Shown: piece by piece, positions 40,062 to 44,509 of the stretch
How positions within the stretch are numbered: position 1 is the stretch's first letter
How the letters are laid out: each line of letters opens with the position of its first letter
Source: JACRFW01 sp964531745
GTDB lineage: Bacteria; Patescibacteriota; Patescibacteriia; Magasanikbacterales; GWA2-37-8
Direction: 5' to 3'
Length of the DNA: 44,509 bases
NCBI GenBank assembly: GCA_964531745.1
Contig: CAZHFX010000004.1
Location: forward strand, 1-44,509
Notes under the pieces: generated by a model
What the model was told of the DNA's origin: nothing
Seen by the model: only the letters and a program-made list of their open reading frames with translations
Databases searched by the model: none
Position numbers and translations under genes: made by a program

Positions 40062-41710
40062 GAGGAAGCAAGGGCTGGCTTTCTTTTACCCGACACCGCC
40101 GCCATGAGGCCGACGAAGAGCGGATGCGGATTAAGCGGCTGGCTTTTGAGCTCGGGATGAAATTGAACGCCGATAAAATACGGATGATTTTTTAGCTCAA
40201 CTATTTCAACCAGATTTGATTCCGGATTCACGCCGACAATCTCAAAACCATTTTTCTCTAATTCAGCGCGGTATTCGTTAGCAAACTCGTAACGGTGGCG
40301 GTGGCGCTCGTTAATGCGCAGGACCCCATAGGCTCGCTCCGTCCGGCTCCCCTTTTTTAAATCACAGGCATAACTGCCCAAACGCATGGTGCCGCCATAA
40401 CGATTTTTGTTAATATTTTCTTGCTGATACGGATTGACATTGATGATCAGATGCTGGGATTTAGAATTCACTTCGGCGGTATGGGCATCGGCATATCCTA
40501 AAACGTGGCGGGCAAATTCAACACAAGCCAGTTGCATGCCATAGCAAAGGCCAAGATAAGGCAACTGGCGCTCGCGCGCGTACTGAATGGCCATGATAAC
40601 CCCCTCAATGCCGCGCGTGCCAAAACCGCCCGGGACGATGAGAGCGCCAAACTGGTTTAGCCCCTCAACTTTCTTGGGCTCCGCTTCATACTGCTCCGAA
40701 TCAATCCAGGTCATCTCGGGCTCCAGACCAAGCGTCCAGGCGGCGTGCTTCACCGCTTGAATAACCGAAATATAAGAATCAGCCAGCGTGAAATCGCCGG
40801 TGGCGAAATACTTGCCGACCACCGCGATTTTAACCGTCTTTTTAACCGCCTCCATTTTATGTAAAAAATTATCCCACTCGCCGCTTCTTCGTTTCAAATC
40901 CAATTTAATTTTCAAGCGCTTGGCCAGAAGCTGACCAAAATTCTGTTTTTCCAAAACGCCCGGAATCTCATAGATATTTTTGACATCCGGCGCCGAGACT
41001 ATATTCTCCGGTTTCATCCAGCAAAAAAGAGCCAGCTTTTCTTTGCGCGGCTTATCCAGCATATATTTGCCGCGCGCGATGATAAAATCTGCCTGCAACC
41101 CGGCGTTATTAAGAGTGCGGGCGGCATGCTGGGTGGGTTTGGTTTTCATCTCGCCAAGATGCGATGGCACCGGCATATACCCGACCAGCACAATCACCAC
41201 ATCATCCGGATTATCCAGCTTCATCATGCGCGCCGCTTCAAGAAACAGAATGTTCTCATATTCACCCACGGTGCCTCCGATCTCCACCACCATAATCTCG
41301 GCCTTGGTGCGCTCCGTGGCTTTTTTTATGCGCTCTATCACCTCAAAAGGAATGTGCGGCACCACTTGGACGCACTTGCCTTTGTAGTACATACTGCGCT
41401 CCTTTTCAATCACGCTTTGGTACACCCGACCAGTGGTCATGTAGTTGCTGGAAAATAGATTGGTGCCCAGAAATCGCTCATAATTCCCCATGTCCTGATC
41501 CGTTTCGTCGCCATCTTCGGTGACAAACACCTCGCCGTGCTCCACCGGGTTCATGGTGCCGGCGTCCACATTGATATAGGGGTCAATTTTGATGGCCGAA
41601 ACTTGTTTGCCGTAATTCTTAAAAATCCGGCCGATAGAGGCCGTGGTAACGCCCTTGCCCACGCCGCTCATGACGCCGCCGGCCACAAAAATATATTTCG
41701 TTTTCCGCAT
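40058..41710 (-). CDS. pyrG: CTP synthase PyrG
   Basis: This 550-residue enzyme has the synthetase domain starting KYIFVAGGVMSGVGKGVTTA with the P-loop, DPYINVDAGTMNP, and HGEVFVTEDGDETDQDMGNY. The glutaminase domain has catalytic Cys near residue 390 (LGLCYGMQ) and FHPELKS. It makes CTP from UTP, ATP and glutamine. Length agrees with the family. Stop codons of this gene and the convergent transferase overlap in the 4-bp CTAG palindrome. It lies 46 bp downstream of nothing on its strand, so it is probably monocistronic. Confidence 0.97.
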   Translation of the reverse strand: MRKTKYIFVAGGVMSGVGKGVTTASIGRIFKNYGKQVSAIKIDPYINVDAGTMNPVEHGEVFVTEDGDETDQDMGNYERFLGTNLFSSNYMTTGRVYQSVIEKERSMYYKGKCVQVVPHIPFEVIERIKKATERTKAEIMVVEIGGTVGEYENILFLEAARMMKLDNPDDVVIVLVGYMPVPSHLGEMKTKPTQHAARTLNNAGLQADFIIARGKYMLDKPRKEKLALFCWMKPENIVSAPDVKNIYEIPGVLEKQNFGQLLAKRLKIKLDLKRRSGEWDNFLHKMEAVKKTVKIAVVGKYFATGDFTLADSYISVIQAVKHAAWTLGLEPEMTWIDSEQYEAEPKKVEGLNQFGALIVPGGFGTRGIEGVIMAIQYARERQLPYLGLCYGMQLACVEFARHVLGYADAHTAEVNSKSQHLIINVNPYQQENINKNRYGGTMRLGSYACDLKKGSRTERAYGVLRINERHRHRYEFANEYRAELEKNGFEIVGVNPESNLVEIVELKNHPYFIGVQFHPELKSQPLNPHPLFVGLMAAVSGKRKPALASS

Positions 41711-41726
41711 AGCATTTTAAGAAAAA

Positions 41727-41747
41727 AACATCCCCGGGAAGGGCGTT
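41727..41747 (-). terminator. Terminator of rplI
   Basis: On the minus strand AACGCCC pairs with GGGATGTT-like sequence (7 bp with one mismatch), followed by a run of seven T. It lies between the rplI stop and the pyrG start. Confidence 0.6.
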
Positions 41748-41756
41748 TATTTTTAT

Positions 41757-42203
41757 TTAAGTGGTATAGGGAGTTATAAGCACGCTGACATTCGCCTCCA
41801 AACCGTGCCGAAATTTTATCTTCACCGGAAAAGTCCCGCTCTCTTTTATCGGCTTCATGACAATTTGACCGCTCTCCACGCGAACGCCGGCCTTCCTCAT
41901 CGCCTCGGCCACTGTCACAGCAGTGACAGCCGCGTAGAGGTGGCCGCCGCCGCTCGCTTTTTCTTTGATTTCAATTTCCTGACCGTCAATTTTTTCAGCC
42001 AATTTTTGTTGAAAAGTCAAATCGCGCTCGGCCTCTTTGGCCGCTTTTTTGCGCCTTACGGCCAAATCATCAGCGGCTTTTTCCGAGGCCGGCACCGCCA
42101 AATGGCGCGTAAACAAAAAATTCCGCGCGTATCCCTCGGCTACCTCTTTAATATCGTCGGCCCGCCCCAGCCCGGGCACATTTTGTAATAAAATAACTTT
42201 CAT
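41757..42203 (-). CDS. rplI: 50S ribosomal protein L9
   Basis: This 148-residue protein begins MKVILLQNVPGLGRADDIKEV and continues with the GYARNFL motif, the long connecting helix (RRKKAAKEAERDLTFQQKLA) and the C-terminal domain ending VSVLITPY. Many CPR lineages lack or have shortened some ribosomal proteins, so a full L9 is of note. It has its own promoter that overlaps the era promoter. Confidence 0.96.
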   Translation of the reverse strand: MKVILLQNVPGLGRADDIKEVAEGYARNFLFTRHLAVPASEKAADDLAVRRKKAAKEAERDLTFQQKLAEKIDGQEIEIKEKASGGGHLYAAVTAVTVAEAMRKAGVRVESGQIVMKPIKESGTFPVKIKFRHGLEANVSVLITPYTT

Positions 42204-42211
42204 AGCCGGCC

Positions 42212-42240
42212 TTGCGCTATTTCAGTATTTCCCGTAGTAT
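42212..42240 (+). promoter_or_regulatory. Promoter of era
   Basis: TTGCGC (42212-42217), 17 bp, TAGTAT (42235-42240), with start of transcription near 42247 and ATG at 42270. Confidence 0.6.
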
Positions 42241-42249
42241 GATACTACG
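42233..42249. promoter_or_regulatory. Perfect palindrome over both -10 boxes of rplI and era
   Basis: CGTAGTAT-G-ATACTACG is an 8-bp perfect inverted repeat around one central base. The era -10 lies in its left half and the rplI -10 (TATCAT, 42239-42244) across its centre, so a protein bound here would block both genes. Confidence 0.65.
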
Positions 42250-42267
42250 TTTTTAACAAATAAGCAA
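42239..42267 (-). promoter_or_regulatory. Promoter of rplI
   Basis: Minus strand TTGCTT (42262-42267), 17 bp, TATCAT (42239-42244). Start of transcription is near 42232, about 29 nt before the ATG at 42203. Confidence 0.6.
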
Positions 42268-42269
42268 CT

Positions 42270-43148
42270 ATGGCCACCAACCCTCAGCGACCAATTTTCA
42301 AAAGCGGCATCATCACCCTCGTCGGCCGCTCCAATGTGGGAAAATCCACTCTTTTAAATACTCTCGTTGGCACGAAAATCGCCGCGGTAACCGACAAACC
42401 CCAGACCACGCGCAATGTTATCCACGGAGTCTTAAATCGCCCCCAAGGACAGGCGGTATTTGTGGATACGCCGGGCGTATTTAAAGAACGCCGCAATCAC
42501 CTGTCCAGCCAACTCGCCGAAAGCGTCGGCGAGTCGCTCCGCGGCATTGATCTGGCGATCTATGTGGCTGACCCGACTAAATCTGTCGGCGCGGAAGAGC
42601 GCGCCGTTTTGGCTATGACGCGCCGCCTCGCTGTCCCAAAAATTTTAGTGATCAATAAAAGCGATCTGCCCCAAAACGAAAAGGAGTTCGCGGAAGACTA
42701 CTGGGCGCTCGGAAGCGACTTCGCCGCGGTGTTTGAGCTATCCGCTTTGCGTCATCGCCATGTGGAACCGCTCATTGAAAAAGTTTTTGAGCTTCTGCCC
42801 GAGGGCGAACCGCTCTACCCGGCAGACCAGCTCACGAACGTGGATAAAAAATTCTGGGTGGCGGAAATTATCCGAGAAAAAATTTTCCTGGCCCTGCGCA
42901 AAGAAGTGCCCTACACCACGCATGTGGAAGTAACGGAAATTGAGGAAAAACCAGAAATTTTTGTCATCAAAGCGATTGTTTATACTTACGACCGCAAATA
43001 TAAAGAAATGATTATCGGCAAAGGCGGCCGTGCCATTAAAGAAATCGGCATTGCCGCGCGCAAGGAATTGGAGCAAGCCATCGGCAAAAAAGTCTTCTTG
43101 GAATTAGAGGTAGAGACAGATAAGCGCTGGATGGACCGGGTGAAATAG
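42270..43148 (+). CDS. era: GTPase Era
   Basis: This 292-residue protein has G1 GRSNVGKST, DKPQTTRN, DTPG, NKSD and the SALR motif, followed by a C-terminal KH domain with IIGKGGRAIKEIGIAARKELEQ. Era binds 16S rRNA near its 3' end and helps 30S assembly. Length is normal. It is followed by two DnaA-box-like sequences right after the stop, and then by a foreign-looking transcription unit. Confidence 0.97.
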   Translation: MATNPQRPIFKSGIITLVGRSNVGKSTLLNTLVGTKIAAVTDKPQTTRNVIHGVLNRPQGQAVFVDTPGVFKERRNHLSSQLAESVGESLRGIDLAIYVADPTKSVGAEERAVLAMTRRLAVPKILVINKSDLPQNEKEFAEDYWALGSDFAAVFELSALRHRHVEPLIEKVFELLPEGEPLYPADQLTNVDKKFWVAEIIREKIFLALRKEVPYTTHVEVTEIEEKPEIFVIKAIVYTYDRKYKEMIIGKGGRAIKEIGIAARKELEQAIGKKVFLELEVETDKRWMDRVK

Positions 43149-43175
43149 TTATCCACATGTGTGGAGTTATCCACA
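43149..43175 (+). other. Pair of perfect DnaA boxes
   Basis: TTATCCACA occurs at 43149-43157 and 43167-43175, in the same orientation and 18 bp apart, immediately after the era stop. TCCACA and TGTGGA between and within the boxes can also pair, so the stretch may double as a weak hairpin. Confidence 0.7.
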
Positions 43176-43184
43176 TTTCTTCTC

Positions 43185-43213
43185 TTGACTGTCGCGCTAA
43201 AAAAGCGTAAACT
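43185..43213 (+). promoter_or_regulatory. Promoter of the GC-rich unit
   Basis: TTGACT (43185-43190), 17 bp, TAAACT (43208-43213). Start of transcription is predicted near 43220, leaving a leader of about 250 nt to the ATG at 43473. Confidence 0.6.
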
Positions 43214-43238
43214 TTTGACTATGTTCGTTTTATTTTTA

Positions 43239-43264
43239 CTTTTCGGCTTATTTTAGCCAAAAAG
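43239..43264 (+). ncRNA. Leader hairpin I
   Basis: CTTTT-c-GGCT pairs with AGCC-AAAAAG around a TATTTT loop. It is the first stem of the long 5' leader. Confidence 0.5.
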
Positions 43265-43323
43265 CAAAGAAACGCCACGCACTTTACAACTTATCACACC
43301 CCAAATTAGCTCCAAAAACCATA

Positions 43324-43379
43324 AAAGACTTGGGATACAGGCACAATTAAACAAAATTGTTTCTGTACCCCAAGTCTTT
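43324..43379 (+). ncRNA. Leader hairpin II, 25-bp stem
   Basis: Arms 43324-43348 and 43355-43379 pair at 23 of 25 positions, one of them a G-U, around a 6-nt loop. No T tract follows, so it is not a terminator. Confidence 0.75.
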
Positions 43380-43390
43380 AAAGAGTCGGG

Positions 43391-43455
43391 TTTCCACAGG
43401 GCTTTCGCCCTCCGATTCGCCTTGACCAAGGTTGGTTGAGGTAACTTTGTGGAAA
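43391..43455 (+). ncRNA. Leader domain III, closed junction before the ribosome-binding site
   Basis: TTTCCACA (43391-43398) pairs perfectly with TGTGGAAA (43448-43455). Inside lie GGGC-TTTC-GCCC (43399-43410) and CCTT-GACC-AAGG (43420-43431). The closing stem ends one base before the Shine-Dalgarno AAGGAG (43457-43462), the placement of a translational switch. Confidence 0.6.
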
Positions 43456-43472
43456 AAAGGAGCAACACCGCC

Positions 43473-43994
43473 ATGAACACGCCCAAGACGCAGCCCAACT
43501 TCGTCAATCTGCGCACGAACCCCAGGTTCGCCGCCGTCATCGCCAGCGCCGTCGCCACCGCGAAGAACCAGGGCGCGAAGATCGACACCGGCGCCAAGGA
43601 GAACCGCTTCAAGGCCGCCACCGCGACCCGCGACTACGCCGGCCTGGAGCGCGCCGCCCTGCGCGTCATGAAGATGCGCGGCCAGAAGTACACCGACCAG
43701 AACTACCAGGCCGCCATCGCCGCGATCGCCGCGAACAAGCTCACCGACTCCGAGCAGTTCCGCGCGGCCATCGCCTTCGAGAGCGACGCCACCTCCATCC
43801 ACATCGCGACCCGCGGCATCGACGAGGTGCAGGCCGTGACCCCGCTCTTCCTGCTCGTGGAGATCGGCGACGCGTCGGTCAACTACGAGACCGGCGAGTG
43901 GAAGAAGAACGCGCGCTTCACGCGGCTCGGCAGCAAGCTGCGGGTCGTCGCCACGGCCGCGGCGCCGATCGTCGGCAAGTACCTGCTGAACTAG
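43473..43994 (+). CDS. Unknown GC-rich ORF with extreme GC3 (172 of 173 codons)
   Basis: This 173-residue Ala-, Lys- and Arg-rich protein starts MNTPKTQPNFVNLRTNP. The first 110 residues look helical and basic (TAKNQGAKID, YAGLERAALRVMKM); the rest has beta-like segments (TPLFLLVEIGD, NYETGEW) and a hydrophobic end. No family is recognised and there is no clear signal peptide or membrane helix. Every codon except one AAT ends in G or C, unlike all its neighbours, which use many A/T-ending codons. The ATG at 43473 has AAGGAG 10 nt upstream; a GTG at 43449 lies inside the leader stem. It is flanked by structured RNA on both sides. Confidence 0.75.
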   Translation: MNTPKTQPNFVNLRTNPRFAAVIASAVATAKNQGAKIDTGAKENRFKAATATRDYAGLERAALRVMKMRGQKYTDQNYQAAIAAIAANKLTDSEQFRAAIAFESDATSIHIATRGIDEVQAVTPLFLLVEIGDASVNYETGEWKKNARFTRLGSKLRVVATAAAPIVGKYLLN

Positions 43995-44010
43995 GCGCGC
44001 CAACAGCGCA

Positions 44011-44083
44011 ACGGGGTGTGGCTACACCAAGTAGCAGCTAATACAGTGCAAACGGTGCCGAGCCCAAGGCTCTCGCACCCCGT
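44011..44083 (+). ncRNA. 3' structured RNA domain with two competing folds
   Basis: Fold A: outer stem ACGGGGTG (44011-44018) with CACCCCGT (44076-44083), enclosing GCTAC-ACCAA-GTAGC and GAGCC-CAA-GGCTC. Fold B: GGTGT-GGCT-ACACC plus an extended hairpin in which GGTGC (44054-44058) takes GCACC from the outer stem. The two folds exclude each other. I know no Rfam family that fits. Confidence 0.6.
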
Positions 44084-44091
44084 CTCATCTT

Positions 44092-44144
44092 GATCTTTAG
44101 CAATAAATCTCGCTCTTCATGAAGAGCAGGATAAAGGTCGCGAG
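44092..44144 (+). ncRNA. 3' pseudoknot-like element
   Basis: GATCTTTA (44092-44099) pairs with TAAAGGTC (44132-44139, one G-U), and CTCGC (44109-44113) with GCGAG (44140-44144), in crossing order. A perfect 16-nt palindrome GCTCTTCATGAAGAGC (44112-44127) forms an inner hairpin. Confidence 0.5.
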
Positions 44145-44151
44145 TAGACGA

Positions 44152-44186
44152 TAAAAAAACCCACCTCTTCGGTGGATTTTTTATTT
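44152..44186. terminator. Bidirectional terminator between the GC-rich unit and the peptidase gene
   Basis: CCACC-TCTTC-GGTGG (44161-44175) is followed by ATTTTTTATTT on the plus strand, and by a T run on the minus strand. Confidence 0.85.
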
Positions 44187-44202
44187 ATACTTTTTACCGT
44201 TA

Positions 44203-44509
44203 TCATTTTTTAATCCCCAAAATTTCGTAGGCTTTGTCAATCATAATATCTTTACCGATTTCCTCCTTGTCAAAATCTTCTTTCACCGCGGTATCCGGAG
44301 TAATACCAGTTTCATTGATATTTGTGCCATTGGGCGTGTACCACTCGGCCACGGTAATTTTGAGCGCCGACCCATCTCGGAGATTTTCAAATTCCTGCAC
44401 CGACCCTTTGCCAAAGGTTTTTTCGCCAATCACTGTCGCCGCTTTTTGATCTTGCAGGGCGCCCGCGACAATTGCCGAAGCGGAGGCGGACCCGCCATTT
44501 ACCAGCACC
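44203..44509 (-). CDS. C-terminal part of an S41-family (CtpA/Prc) serine peptidase
   Basis: The frame enters from the right edge; only the last 102 codons are visible. They contain NGGSASASAIVAGALQD with the catalytic Ser, then the Lys of GEKTFGKGSVQ about 25 residues later. This is the Ser-Lys dyad of C-terminal processing peptidases, which act on exported proteins. The ending (NINETGITPD) is also typical. The PDZ domain and N-terminus lie outside the window. Confidence 0.9.
   Translation of the reverse strand, partial: VLVNGGSASASAIVAGALQDQKAATVIGEKTFGKGSVQEFENLRDGSALKITVAEWYTPNGTNINETGITPDTAVKEDFDKEEIGKDIMIDKAYEILGIKK

Noticed and set aside
43149..43240. Chromosomal origin of replication next to era.
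   Set aside because: Only two DnaA boxes are present, with no dnaA or dnaN nearby and no clear unwinding element. The boxes alone do not support an origin.
43347..44003. A 218-codon open frame on the minus strand across the GC-rich ORF.
   Set aside because: It is an antisense shadow of a GC3-extreme gene. High G+C removes stop codons in the opposite frames, and its sequence shows repetitive Gly/Asp/Val content with no ribosome-binding site.
43320..44186. Group I intron or known riboswitch in the structured unit.
   Set aside because: Some short words resemble P4-P6 of group I introns, but no P7 pair and no S element follow, and an intact ORF with a terminator fills the middle. I could not fit any riboswitch consensus I know.
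1..44509. tRNA genes, rRNA genes, CRISPR arrays and insertion sequences.
   Set aside because: I looked for cloverleaf ends with T-loop sequence, regularly spaced repeats and transposase motifs and found none that I can support by reading.

Overview
This 44.5 kb window looks like a chromosomal segment of a Candidate Phyla Radiation (Patescibacteria) bacterium, probably of the Parcubacteria type; that placement is inference from gene content. Genes are tightly packed, often with 4-bp overlaps. Housekeeping genes (dnaB, ybaB, recR, rplU, mraZ, rsmH, murJ, lepA, recJ, pyrG, rplI, era) sit among many membrane proteins, glycosyltransferases, a TraG-like ATPase and proteins with a phosphohistidine swivel domain but no kinase partner. 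TGA is used as a stop (for example at 2234), so this is not one of the CPR lineages that reassigned TGA. I see no tRNA, rRNA, CRISPR array or transposase.

Layout. 1-3514 (minus): a partial gene and two full genes of swivel-domain paralogues, with a small coiled-coil gene between. 3663-10905 (minus): a likely operon running membrane protein, HIT, NUDIX, thermonuclease-like, cyclophilin, PolB-type exonuclease, TraG-like ATPase. 11048-13439 (plus): dnaB-ybaB-recR, closed by a bidirectional terminator against rplU. 13889-19986 (minus): a cell-envelope operon with a DUF192 protein, a MraY/WecA-like transferase, a GT-C-like membrane protein and a membrane-anchored double-AAA Clp ATPase whose first AAA domain looks dead. 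20047-21013: an AT-rich accessory patch that looks like an integron-type gene cassette (SemiSWEET transporter, attC-like site) plus an orphan ORF. 21014-22803 (minus): mraZ-rsmH-ftsL-like, the start of a division cluster that stops at the accessory patch. 22971-24314 (minus): a beta-CASP metallo-beta-lactamase RNase. 24539-30652 (plus): unknown membrane protein, murJ, lepA, a 31-aa membrane microprotein, recJ. 30653-36599 (minus): a YtxH-like protein, a DsbA-like protein and a polysaccharide/glycan cluster. Then a subtilase (minus), a polyprenyl-P sugar transferase (plus), pyrG and rplI (minus) and era (plus).

The right end (43149-44202) holds the most unusual unit. A promoter is followed by about 250 nt of structured leader and a 173-codon ORF in which 172 codons end in G or C. 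After the ORF come two more structured RNA domains and a terminator. I do not recognise the protein or the RNA elements. The unit is compositionally foreign to everything else here. It and the attC-like cassette are the two best candidates for an undescribed system.

Regulation. Several promoters have a sigma70-like consensus with exact 17-bp spacers (mraZ, rplU, the coiled-coil gene, the TraG-like gene, the divergent rplI/era pair). Several others have an extended -10 of the form TGnTATACT placed so close to the ATG that the mRNA would be leaderless or nearly so. mraZ has two GTGG-type boxes 10 bp apart just downstream of its -10. Coding palindromic repeats of the P-x-R-S-E-G type are inserted in frame in recJ and in the TraG-like tail.
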